Positions 43,482 to 50,266 of a stretch of 64,000 nt of DNA are shown in pieces (position 1 is the first letter of the stretch; every line of letters starts with the position of its first letter). The stretch covers positions 868,001 to 932,000 of the forward strand of contig NZ_AP024326.1 in NCBI RefSeq assembly GCF_018408855.1, given 5' to 3'. The notes beneath the pieces are model-generated. The model was not told where the DNA came from, ran no database searches, and saw only the letters and a list, made by a program, of their open reading frames with translations. The stretch comes from Caballeronia sp. NK8 (GTDB taxonomy: Bacteria > Pseudomonadota > Gammaproteobacteria > Burkholderiales > Burkholderiaceae). A program made the translations under genes and the position numbers.

Positions 43482-43508
43482 AAAAAAAACCCGGCACGTA
43501 GCCGGGTT
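43482..43508 (-). terminator. Terminator after the 505-aa gene
   Basis: Minus-strand AACCCGGC-tacg-TGCCGGGTT followed by eight T, 14 bp after the stop at 43522. Confidence 0.92.
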
Positions 43509-43521
43509 CCTCGAAGGTGAA

Positions 43522-45039
43522 TTAGCTCGCGCGCCGTTCGAGCGCCACGCGCGCGTAGGCGAGCGTACCGTCGTTTGCACGAAGCGATACCTGCAACTGC
43601 CGCACAGGATCTGCGAGCGCGTAGCGCACGCTCGTCCCCTGCCGCAGGCTGACGATCTGCGAGAAGCCGTCGGCGATCGTGCGATCTACCCACTCCGCAC
43701 CGGTCAGCACCGCGCAGTCTTCCGCACGAACGCGCGACATCTCAGCCGCTTCGCGAGCGCGAGCGACCTCGCGGGCGACGCGCCTCGCCTCACGTTGGGA
43801 AACCGACAACGCCTCCCACTCTGCTTGCTGTGCGGCGTCCATCCCCGCCAGTTGGAAGATGCCCCGGCGCCGAGCCGCAGCTCGAACGCCGATGAGCTTG
43901 ATCCCGAACACCTCGTGCACCGCTTGCTTGCTCGCGCGGTTCGCATCGTCGGGCCGGTCCAGGATACCGAGGAGATAGGACATGTCGGCCGTCTGCACTG
44001 CCTTCGCAAACTCGTTGGCGAAAGTGTGCGTGTGCCTTCCGTGATCGAGAATGGCCAGTTGCGAGTCGAGTTGGAAGCGGCGGGCGCTGATGCTGCCCGA
44101 ATTCCGCGCCTTCTCGAGTTCCGCTAGCCGGTTGTCACGCGCGCCGTCGGCGAGCGTGCGCCGCAGTACCTCCGCAAACTGGCAGGTCGGTAGGCCGACA
44201 TCGACGGGCTTCAGGTACGCCTCAGGCAAAGGATGCGCTTCGAGAATGCCCTTCGCGTACAGCAGGTCGTCGACTTCGACTGTCGTTGGCGAGTTCGGCA
44301 CGAGACCCATCAGCATCGAGAGCAGCGCGGCATTGTCAGAGGTGATCGCCTGGTTCGAATGGCGCATCACCGTTGCGAGCGGCACGAGCTTCGCAAGCGG
44401 CAACGCACCACGCAACTCCGGCACCGCGAGAAGCGGCTTGGCCCATTGCAAGTCGGAATCGAACTTCGACAACGAAGCGTAGTCATCGATCACCGCCTGC
44501 GGAACGGGCTTGCCCGCCGCGAGCGCGTAGGCGACATGAACCTCGTGCCGACCGTTGCTCTGTCGATTGTCCAGCACTGAGCCGGAGTAGCGAAAGCCGA
44601 ACCGACGCTCGGACTCGTCCTGCAGCAGCTCGAACAGGTCCAGCCCGCGACGGCCGCTCTTAGCCGCCTCTTCGTTGGCTTGCGCCATCTGGTCCGAGGA
44701 GAACAAATACAGCGGCTCGCGCGCCAGATCAAAAGCCAGATAAAGCAGTTGCCAGTGCTCGCGCCGGATTTGCCACGCTTCGAGCGCGGCGAACGACGGT
44801 CTGAAGTAGGTCGCGTCGATCTCGTCGATGAGCGACAGGAAGAGGCTTGTCGCCGTTCCGGGCCGACGAACGGTCAGCTTGCCGTTATAGCGAGTAACGG
44901 ATACGGAGTGGCTGACGAACGTGAGCGCGATCTCTGCCGCGTCGACTGCTGCGACGCTCGCGTCGTCTCGCAGGAAACGGAGCACTTCGAGCATCGTACG
45001 GAAGGAATGGGCGGAGCCCGCGAAGGAAAGCTGATACAT
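43522..45039 (-). CDS. Large hypothetical protein
   Basis: 505 aa from ATG 45039 (MYQLSFAGSAHSFRT); a longer frame lacks an SD. No membrane segment. I do not recognise a domain. Notable parts are the N-terminal LEVLRFLRDDASVAAVD, the central NGRHEVHVAYALAAGKPVPQ region and the highly charged helix EARRVAREVARAREAAEMSR. The protein is conserved enough in composition to be real and has the leader typical of this element. It could be a replication or phage-type structural protein, but that is a guess. Confidence 0.75.
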   Translation of the reverse strand: MYQLSFAGSAHSFRTMLEVLRFLRDDASVAAVDAAEIALTFVSHSVSVTRYNGKLTVRRPGTATSLFLSLIDEIDATYFRPSFAALEAWQIRREHWQLLYLAFDLAREPLYLFSSDQMAQANEEAAKSGRRGLDLFELLQDESERRFGFRYSGSVLDNRQSNGRHEVHVAYALAAGKPVPQAVIDDYASLSKFDSDLQWAKPLLAVPELRGALPLAKLVPLATVMRHSNQAITSDNAALLSMLMGLVPNSPTTVEVDDLLYAKGILEAHPLPEAYLKPVDVGLPTCQFAEVLRRTLADGARDNRLAELEKARNSGSISARRFQLDSQLAILDHGRHTHTFANEFAKAVQTADMSYLLGILDRPDDANRASKQAVHEVFGIKLIGVRAAARRRGIFQLAGMDAAQQAEWEALSVSQREARRVAREVARAREAAEMSRVRAEDCAVLTGAEWVDRTIADGFSQIVSLRQGTSVRYALADPVRQLQVSLRANDGTLAYARVALERRAS

Positions 45040-45101
45040 GGTCGATCGCCTCGGAAAAATTGCGGGCAATCGCTCCCTGTCGGGTCGATGCCCGGCAAGG
45101 G
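45040..45101 (-). promoter_or_regulatory. Structured leader of the 505-aa gene
   Basis: Hairpin 1 (45075-45101): CCCT..AGGG and CGGG..CCCG with loop CATCGA. ATCG in the loop can pair with CGAT (45069-45072) two bases past the stem. A weaker stem TTGCC/GGCGA covers part of the SD GAGG before ATG 45039. Confidence 0.65.
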
Positions 45102-45143
45102 TTAAGTGCGCCAAAACGGGCGCGGATACGAGTTGAGAAGCTA

Positions 45144-45602
45144 TTACGCCGCGTCGATTAGACGGGCAATCAGACGAGCGAGCGACCACGCGTGGTCAGT
45201 CGAAAACACCTTCGCCCGGAGCAACGGCATGATCGCGTAGGTGCGGTCGAGCGAGTCGCTAAGCTGCGGTCGGCTGATGAAGTCGACATGAATAAGCCAG
45301 CCCTCGCTGTTTCCCATGCACACGGAAACGGAGATTCGTTCGTATGACGACGGCTCGGGCCACGGTCTGCTGTGGCGCGCTCCGTACATGGCTTCGTTCG
45401 CGTCGTCCTGCAGGTTCGCGTGACAAAGCCACTCGGGTTCGAGCTCCGTTCCGCGCACGATGCGGCACAGATCTTGGAAGACCTGATCGACCGTTTTGCC
45501 GTCGGTGTCGAGCCGCGCGACTGACGTGATATCGACTACGCCATCGGCGCTGATACCGTTGGTGACAGGGTCCGACAGCACATCGGCGTTTGCTTGAGAC
45601 AT
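45144..45602 (-). CDS. Hypothetical protein
   Basis: 152 aa from ATG 45602 with AGGAG upstream. MSQANADVLSDPVTNGISAD begins a soluble alpha/beta protein (VSVCMGNSEGWLIHVDFISR, AIMPLLRAKVFSTDHAWSLA). No family recognised. Two terminator-like hairpins lie directly upstream. Confidence 0.7.
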   Translation of the reverse strand: MSQANADVLSDPVTNGISADGVVDITSVARLDTDGKTVDQVFQDLCRIVRGTELEPEWLCHANLQDDANEAMYGARHSRPWPEPSSYERISVSVCMGNSEGWLIHVDFISRPQLSDSLDRTYAIMPLLRAKVFSTDHAWSLARLIARLIDAA

Positions 45603-45617
45603 AACCAGCTCCTGAAA

Positions 45618-45642
45618 TGAAAAACGCGCCCGGAGGCGCGCT
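45618..45642 (-). terminator. Attenuator-like hairpin before the 152-aa gene
   Basis: Minus-strand CGCGCC-tccg-GGCGCG followed by TTTTT, ending about 15 bases before the ATG at 45602 and directly before its SD. It may end most transcripts or, through CCTCC in the loop, touch the SD. Confidence 0.6.
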
Positions 45643-45656
45643 AGAAAAAGGAAGTC

Positions 45657-45686
45657 AAAAAAAAACCGCACCCCAAAGGGTGCGGT
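45657..45686 (-). terminator. Terminator after the 36-aa gene
   Basis: Minus-strand ACCGCACCC-tttg-GGGTGCGGT followed by nine T, 34 bp past the stop of the 36-aa gene. Confidence 0.92.
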
Positions 45687-45719
45687 CTTGTCTGTGGACT
45701 CAGCTTGCGCTGTGTCGAA

Positions 45720-45830
45720 TCATTTGCCCCACTCGCGTTCGCGATCGGCTTTTTGCCCGTTATGCCCGGTCCAGAGGAAGAAACCGGCAATGGAGAGGCC
45801 AAGCACTACCGTGAAAATCGTCGCACCCAT
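45720..45830 (-). CDS. 36-aa membrane protein
   Basis: ATG 45830 has a perfect AGGAG six bases upstream, inside the end of the previous gene. The peptide MGATIFTVVLGLSIAGFFLW is a membrane helix, followed by a charged tail TGHNGQKADREREWGK. No family recognised. It ends the 46.7-45.7 kb unit. Very small but well supported by SD, position and membrane profile. Confidence 0.65.
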   Translation of the reverse strand: MGATIFTVVLGLSIAGFFLWTGHNGQKADREREWGK

Positions 45831-45831
45831 T

Positions 45832-46293
45832 TCACTCTCCTTTCATATTGAAATAGCCGCAGTACCATAATACTAACCCAAGCGCTGCAAGTGCGATCGT
45901 GTTCACTGCTGTTAGCAGGTCCCACGACGCCGCCGAATGCGCGTAGCCTACTGCGCCGACTATTGAGGCCGCTGAGAGCGTATGCAGTAGACGCCCGTTC
46001 TGCTGGCGCTGGTCCTTGGTCGGCGTCTTAATTGCATGAACTATCTGCCGCCATCCGGGGCGTGGGCCCGCTGGAATGGTGACTGCGTATCCGCCGCCGA
46101 CATTCGTCACCGGCAGGATGTAGCCCATGTACTCAAGTGTGAACGACGGCGAACACTCCGACTCCTCCATCTTGCCGAGTAGCCCGAGTACACGCGGTGC
46201 CAGATGAACCTGACCTGTTGTTGGATCGAAAGTCACCCGGTCCATGATCGTGGTGCCGGAGCTGTACTCGATTTTCACCTTCGCCAGCTTCAT
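45832..46293 (-). CDS. Hypothetical protein with C-terminal membrane helices
   Basis: 153 aa from ATG 46293 (MKLAKVKIEYSSGTTIM), overlapping the previous stop as ATGA. The first 90 residues are strand-rich and soluble (FDPTTGQVHLAPRVLG, YMGYILPVTNVGGGYAVTIP); two hydrophobic segments follow (HTLSAASIVGAVGYAHSA, LLTAVNTIALAALGLVLW). No family recognised. Confidence 0.7.
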   Translation of the reverse strand: MKLAKVKIEYSSGTTIMDRVTFDPTTGQVHLAPRVLGLLGKMEESECSPSFTLEYMGYILPVTNVGGGYAVTIPAGPRPGWRQIVHAIKTPTKDQRQQNGRLLHTLSAASIVGAVGYAHSAASWDLLTAVNTIALAALGLVLWYCGYFNMKGE

Positions 46294-46688
46294 CGACGAC
46301 CTCCGCACTTCAGATCGATGCCGCCAGCCAAACGCAGACCGTCCAGCATCGCTCGATAGCCCGCGGGCGTCTCGAGTTGCGTCAGGGCGACGTGGTTCTC
46401 GCCACCGCCCGTAAGGTCGGAGCGGCCGCGCCAGGTTCTGAAGCTCAGCTCGACACCTGAACCTCCTCGACGCTCGAGCACGTCGACAAACAAGGTCTCG
46501 GTACGCAACGACACCCGTACGGCAGCATTGCCGCGGCGGGTATCGGTGACGATCTCGTGAGCATGCGCCGGAATACGCAAGTCCTGGGCGACTCGTCGCA
46601 GAACGCGCGTCGCATGACGTTGCAGAGCCGCTTTCGCGCCGGCATTGGCACTACTGCGGTCCGCATAAAACACTCGGGGAAATTTCAT
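46290..46688 (-). CDS. Hypothetical protein
   Basis: 132 aa, MKFPRVFYADRSSANAGAKA... N-terminal helix, then strands (RRGNAAVRVSLRTETLFVDV, GVELSFRTWRGRSDLTGGGE). No family recognised. It has the clearest leader of the whole set: two perfect hairpins with a 5-bp loop-tail match. Coupled to the next gene. Confidence 0.7.
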   Translation of the reverse strand: MKFPRVFYADRSSANAGAKAALQRHATRVLRRVAQDLRIPAHAHEIVTDTRRGNAAVRVSLRTETLFVDVLERRGGSGVELSFRTWRGRSDLTGGGENHVALTQLETPAGYRAMLDGLRLAGGIDLKCGGRR

Positions 46689-46744
46689 GATTGCCTCATT
46701 GCAGACGAGGCAGGTCCCTTGCGGGGAGCCTGCCCCGCAAGGGT
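46689..46744 (-). promoter_or_regulatory. Structured leader, best-formed copy
   Basis: Hairpin 1 (46717-46744) is a perfect 11-bp stem CCCTTGCGGGG/CCCCGCAAGGG with loop CAGGCT. CAGG (GCAGG with the stem edge) can pair with CCTG(C) one base after the stem. Hairpin 2 pairs TGCCTC (46708-46713) with GAGGCA (46693-46698), fully hiding the SD four bases before ATG 46688. Confidence 0.8.
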
Positions 46745-46798
46745 TGGCGCGGTTTTCACCGCGCTATCAAGATTGTCGGTCCCGCTAGCGACCGGGCT

Positions 46799-47260
46799 TT
46801 AATGAGTGATCCGGTAGCCGGACCCATTCGAGACGAGAAATACCTGCTGACCAGGAGCGAACTGCTGATCGTCGACCTGCGTGACGACCACCGTCTGACC
46901 GTTGGCGCGACGAAGGAAGACTTCGACACCGCTGTGGCGAGACATAACGGCGCTTACGCGCTGAGCCACCAACCCGGAAACCGAGCCGGAAAGCGCGCCG
47001 GCGATATAGCGGCCGCTACCGTTGCCGATGACTTGCGAGCCCAGGAACGCACCTGCTGCTGCGCTGAAGATCGAAGCAATGCCCGACGAGCCAGAATTGC
47101 TCTCGATGGTGATCGGGCGCACGCGCAGGATGGTTGCCTGCTCGAACTGGCCGATGCTTTGAACGTCGTAGCGCTGGTAGGTATCCGGCGAGCCGAAGTC
47201 CGCCGTGGCGCAGCCAGTCAGAGACGAAAGAAGCAACACGGAACAGAAAAACTTGATCAT
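46799..47260 (-). CDS. Lipoprotein, glycine-zipper type
   Basis: 153 aa. Lipoprotein signal MIKFFCSVLLLSSLTGCATA with the lipobox LTGC (Cys16). The mature part has a Gly-zipper region (IFSAAAGAFLGSQVIGNGSG, AGALSGSVSGLVAQ) like the Rickettsia 17-kDa/SlyB family, then a strand-rich tail. Likely outer-membrane; in a conjugative context it could act as a VirB7-like or entry-exclusion lipoprotein, but that is inference. Confidence 0.8.
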   Translation of the reverse strand: MIKFFCSVLLLSSLTGCATADFGSPDTYQRYDVQSIGQFEQATILRVRPITIESNSGSSGIASIFSAAAGAFLGSQVIGNGSGRYIAGALSGSVSGLVAQRVSAVMSRHSGVEVFLRRANGQTVVVTQVDDQQFAPGQQVFLVSNGSGYRITH

Positions 47261-47322
47261 GGATCACCTCGATTGAATGTGAGGCAATCCATTCCCGAAG
47301 GGGCTGGTTTGCCCCAAAGGGA
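47261..47322 (-). promoter_or_regulatory. Structured leader of the lipoprotein gene
   Basis: Hairpin 1 (47293-47322): TCCC..GGGA and GGGGC..GCCCC with loop AAACCA; CCA can pair with TGG just after the stem. Hairpin 2: TTGCCTC (47281-47287) pairs with GAGGTGA (47264-47270), two G-T pairs, hiding the SD. Confidence 0.7.
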
Positions 47323-47359
47323 AGAGAAACGGGAATTACGCAGCGAAAAGCTACGTGAG

Positions 47360-47494
47360 TCAGTGGGTGACCGAGGCGATTGCCGTCGAGACGTACACGA
47401 CGACAACGAGAAACGACAGAATCTTCCAGGCTTCGGCGTCCTGCTTGGCGTACCAGGCGAGGCTGCTGAGAGCGTGTTTGAGCATGGGAAACAT
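47360..47494 (-). CDS. 44-aa membrane protein
   Basis: From ATG 47494: MFPMLKHALSSLAWYAKQDA then a membrane helix KILSFLVVVVYVSTAIASV and a short end. A longer frame upstream is not coding because it runs through the leader. No family recognised. The leader with a masked SD supports translation. Confidence 0.65.
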   Translation of the reverse strand: MFPMLKHALSSLAWYAKQDAEAWKILSFLVVVVYVSTAIASVTH

Positions 47495-47546
47495 GGGCAA
47501 CTCCCGAAATGTAGGAGCCGCCCTTGATGGGAGGCTCCCATCAAGG
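47495..47546 (-). promoter_or_regulatory. Structured leader of the 44-aa gene
   Basis: Hairpin 1 (47522-47546): CCTTGATGGGA/TCCCATCAAGG, an 11-bp stem with a GCC loop; AGCC can pair with GGCT two bases past the stem. Hairpin 2: CTCC (47514-47517) pairs with GGAG (47501-47504), the SD, seven bases before ATG 47494. Confidence 0.75.
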
Positions 47547-47562
47547 AAAGATTTGGACCTGA

Positions 47563-47594
47563 AGAAACGGCGTCCAGCGAACCGCACTGGACGC
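47563..47594 (-). terminator. Terminator-like hairpin between the 81-aa and 44-aa genes
   Basis: Minus-strand GCGTCCAG-tgcggttcg-CTGGACGC followed by CGTTTCTTC. The T-run is imperfect, so it may be weak. Confidence 0.6.
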
Positions 47595-47609
47595 GTCATT
47601 TACGAAGAC

Positions 47610-47855
47610 CTACGAGGCGGTATGGCTGAGGTGATGCAGTCTGACACGACCGCTTTGCACCAGATGCCGTTCGGCTGGACGGTTGAGCGAATAGTCCCAA
47701 TCCACCATTGCCGTGCCGTCGCTCCACACCGAATGAATGCGTCCGGTGTAAAGCTGCGGCGGGCTGGCCTCGACGTCCTGACCGACCACACGCTGATTCG
47801 CCATGAAACCGTTCTTGCTGGAAACTTTGACGACAGGTGCGAGATTGCGAGACAT
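47610..47855 (-). CDS. Small basic hypothetical protein
   Basis: 81 aa from ATG 47855. MSRNLAPVVKVSSKNGFMAN begins a strand-rich protein (TGRIHSVWSDGTAMVDWDYS, RHLVQSGRVRLHHL) that could be a small SH3- or KOW-like barrel; this is from secondary-structure pattern only. First gene of the 47.9-45.7 kb unit. Confidence 0.65.
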   Translation of the reverse strand: MSRNLAPVVKVSSKNGFMANQRVVGQDVEASPPQLYTGRIHSVWSDGTAMVDWDYSLNRPAERHLVQSGRVRLHHLSHTAS

Positions 47856-48039
47856 AGACAACTCCAAAAAAATAGTGGGAGCTGTCTCCCGGAGGGATAG
47901 GCTCCCGACGGGACGAAAAAAGGCGACCAACGAGGGTCGCCAGAAGATTGCCGTCATAGACGGCTGGAGAGAAGCTGGTCCTCCAGCACGCTGGAGGGGT
48001 AGGTCGATGCGCTAAAGCGCGGGGAATGGAGCCAGTCTA
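47856..48039 (-). promoter_or_regulatory. Promoter-proximal hairpin, terminator and structured leader, 47.9-kb unit
   Basis: Minus-strand order: -10-like TAGACT (48034-48039); 5' hairpin GCGC-ttta-GCGC (48009-48020); CTCCAGC/GCTGGAG stem; terminator GGCGACC/GGTCGCC with six T (47914-47940); hairpin 1 CCCG..CGGG, GGG..CCC (47888-47912, loop AGCCTAT); hairpin 2 GACAGCTCC (47878-47886) with GGAGTTGTC (47857-47865), nine pairs covering the SD. GAGC of hairpin 1 matches GCTC of hairpin 2. Confidence 0.7.
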
Positions 48040-48338
48040 CGGAGTCGGCCGAGCCGTGGGCCGCCGAAAGCTCAACGAATCGCTAAGCCTTTCACTCGAA
48101 CCGGAGCCGGCGACCGCACGCGTTACAACGAGAATGAAAAAAGCCGACAAGATGCGTCGGCCGTAGAACATCCGCAATCGAGGGGAACAGGCGGATGCTG
48201 AGAGAGATTTAAGTATATGACTACCGCAAACGTTTGCAAGGAGATTGTCGCCCCGGGAAGCGAGCGATGCAAATTCGTCGGATGGATGGCACATACATTG
48301 CGCTAAGTTAACCTTTCTTTCTCACGCAGCAGAAAACC
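48040..48338. other. Gap between divergent units
   Basis: No gene. A hairpin GCCGAC/GTCGGC with six T on the minus strand (48137-48162) looks like a terminator without a gene before it. The rest contains the promoter side of the 47.9-kb unit. I see no clear promoter for the plus-strand gene at 48339. Confidence 0.4.
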
Positions 48339-48641
48339 GTGAATAACTTCAAGCGACTGCCTGCATCGACGCCTGCAGCGACGCATAAACGCACGGCTCG
48401 GGAAGCCGACTTTGAGATCGCTCATCTCGAGGCCATCGTCAAATGTCTGCCCGCCAGCCCGATGCGGGTACCTGGACTGACGCCCGCCTACTGGCGGAGC
48501 CGAGCGACGGCGCTGGATCGTAATTACATGCTGCTTCCGCCGCAGACGGCGCGGATCAACGCACTGCATCGCGCGATCGACGAGTTCGAGGGAGCCACCG
48601 CTGAAAGTGCGCCGCTCAGAGAGGAGCGCGCGGCCGCCTAA
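48339..48641 (+). CDS. Hypothetical protein
   Basis: 100 aa from a GTG at 48339. MNNFKRLPASTPAATHKRTA leads to a helix DFEIAHLEAIVKCLPASPMR and TPAYWRSRATALDRNYMLLP. Soluble, basic, no family recognised. Codon pattern looks coding throughout. Its 3' end overlaps the PP-loop fragment. Confidence 0.6.
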   Translation: MNNFKRLPASTPAATHKRTAREADFEIAHLEAIVKCLPASPMRVPGLTPAYWRSRATALDRNYMLLPPQTARINALHRAIDEFEGATAESAPLREERAAA

Positions 48642-48834
48642 AGAGCACCCAAACGTCGCACTCACGCGTGAGGAAGTGGCGGTGCTCGCGACCGACGCGG
48701 TCGTCGCGATCGGGCTGGAGCCGGCGGCACGCAGCGAAGACAAAAAAAGCGCCTGCTCCATTGCTGACGCAGCGCTTGAAAGTCCGTCGCAAAGCCGAGG
48801 GCCGTCGACGAACCTGAGAGAGAGGCCATTCTAG
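48607..48834 (+). pseudogene. N-terminal scrap of a PP-loop gene
   Basis: The stretch NVALTREEVAVLATDAVVAI matches NVALVPEVSALLASDAVVAI of the PP-loop gene at 49417, in protein and largely in DNA (48652-48715 against 49490-49553). The copy breaks off just before the SGGKDS loop and continues as unrelated sequence. It is a degraded duplicate of the start of that gene. Confidence 0.6.
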
Positions 48835-49416
48835 CCATCGACATCGAAGCCGATGCATTGAAAAGGTCGCTAAAAAGCTCGCGATTCGAAAAAAACAGCG
48901 CTCCCAACGGACAGGAAGGGAAGAAAAAATGCGGACACGAAGGAGCGCGCCGACAGGAGCGCGAGCTGCGAGTACCGGTGCGACGCTGGGTGCCTATTTC
49001 AGGCGAAGAAAAGGCCATCCAGGGATGTGCCCTGGATGGCCTCAGTTTTTATTGTTTTTGTATGGTCTGGTCTCTCAGCACCCTTATGAACGGGTAGGGG
49101 CAATATAGACTGACAAAAGGACACAAACTGTTGGATACGTCACGTTTTGGTTCTCTCCACCCGCATCGGCCGGTCGGATGTCGACGAGACCGTCTTTTGT
49201 GAGCGGGCTTTTCTTGCTCACCGCGGCTTACCGACTAGGCTATTACTGCGCGTCCCCGTGGCTGTGGGCGCGCGCTGTTGTAGATCACGTCCGTTAGCCC
49301 GCTTTCGTTCACCGCGTTGCGGGCTTTTCTTTCGGTAGCTCCTCTTAAAGCCCCGCCTACTTGACTTTGCGCTGTAGCTGCGAAGATGAATCACCTACCC
49401 CGATTCTTCTTCGCCC
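48835..49416. other. Degraded region with a plus-strand terminator
   Basis: Frames such as EAILAIDIEADALKRSLKSS (48817-48880) look like remnants of coding DNA but carry no full gene. A long-range stem (GCGCTCC/GGAGCGC, about 48895-48945) is possible. The terminator at 49012-49050 is strong. From 49100 to 49416 I see repeated GCGGGCTTTTCTT-like segments but no gene. Confidence 0.4.
49012..49050 (+). terminator. Rho-independent terminator
   Basis: AGGCCATCCAGGG-atgtg-CCCTGGATGGCCT, a 13-bp stem, followed by CAGTTTTTATT. It closes whatever plus-strand transcript runs through 48.3-49.0 kb. Confidence 0.88.
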
Positions 49417-49902
49417 ATGCTCCAGACCATCGATCTTTCTTCGCTTCGCGCCCGTTCAAGCGGCGACGTTCCAGCGCGTGCCCGTAACGTCGCACTTGTG
49501 CCAGAGGTGTCGGCGCTGCTCGCGAGCGACGCTGTCGTCGCTATCGGCGTGAGCGGCGGCAAGGACAGCGTCGCCTGCGCGCTCGCGGTTGCCCGCCATC
49601 TGGACGCCATCGGCCACAGCGGTCCGCGCGTCCTCGTTCATTCCGATCTCGGCCGTGTTGAATGGAAGGACAGCGGTCCGGCGTGCGAGCGTCTTGCCGC
49701 CCATCTCGGCTGGGAACTGCTCACGTTGCAACGGCAAGCCGGTGACATGCTCGCCAGATGGGAGAAGCGCTGGTCGAACAATGTCGAGCGCTATCGCGAG
49801 TTGTCTTGCGTCCGGTTGATCCTTCCTTGGAGCACGCCGTCGATGCGCTTTTGCACGTCTTACGGTGACCGAGCGAGAGTAAACGACCGCGCTGCACGCT
49901 GA
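49417..49902 (+). pseudogene. PAPS-reductase-family PP-loop gene, 3' truncated
   Basis: The first 149 residues are intact: DAVVAIGVSGGKDSVACALA (PP-loop at about 45-50), VLVHSDLGRVEW, LLTLQRQAGDMLARW and STPSMRFCTS. After MRFCTS, where relatives continue for 200 or more residues with Cys-rich motifs, the frame turns into an unrelated tail and stops. A deletion near 49860 seems to have removed the rest. The family acts in sulfur or nucleic-acid modification; this copy should be inactive. Confidence 0.75.
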
Positions 49903-50266
49903 CACACGGGGACTTGAAGGTTCCGATGCTTGCGAGGAACTGAAGATGGTCAACAACCTTCATTCAACGCGATCGGACGGCGCGATTTGTTGACAGCTTT
50001 ACGCGGACAGCATGGCGCTGCGGCGCAGGTCCTGGTCACGTCCGCAGGTCTCAGGCGGCCACAAGCGTTCGGTCGGGGTCGCCATCCAATGCGAATCGCC
50101 AAGGTCTCGTCCGCCCACGCTCAATGGCTGGTCTTCGGCGAGCAGATCGCAGGTGACATTGCCTCTACGCGGCCAGTAGCTGACCTCCCTTCGCCAGTTG
50201 CGGGTAGGACCGCCGTGGCATCAACCTTGCGGTCCTTTTGGGGAAAAACATTCAGGGCGCAAGGGA
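49903..50266. other. Intergenic region with repeat copy
   Basis: No gene. It begins at the deletion scar of the PP-loop gene and holds the first copy of the 107-bp repeat (50077-50183). GGGGAAAAACATT precedes the next gene without a good SD. Confidence 0.35.
50077..50183. repeat. Dispersed intergenic repeat, copy 1
   Basis: About 107 bp beginning GGTCGCCATCCA, with AATCGCCAAGGTCTCGT and CGCTCAATGG in the middle, roughly 80 percent like 50639-50745 in the same orientation. Degenerate sequences of this style are common between Burkholderia genes. Confidence 0.7.

Noticed and set aside
12882..47912. The leaders as preQ1 or other metabolite riboswitches, prompted by the nearby DpdA-like gene
   Set aside because: preQ1 riboswitches have short stems, A-rich tails and a conserved binding pocket. 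Here loop and tail sequences vary freely from gene to gene and only complementarity is kept, which does not fit a shared small-molecule pocket.
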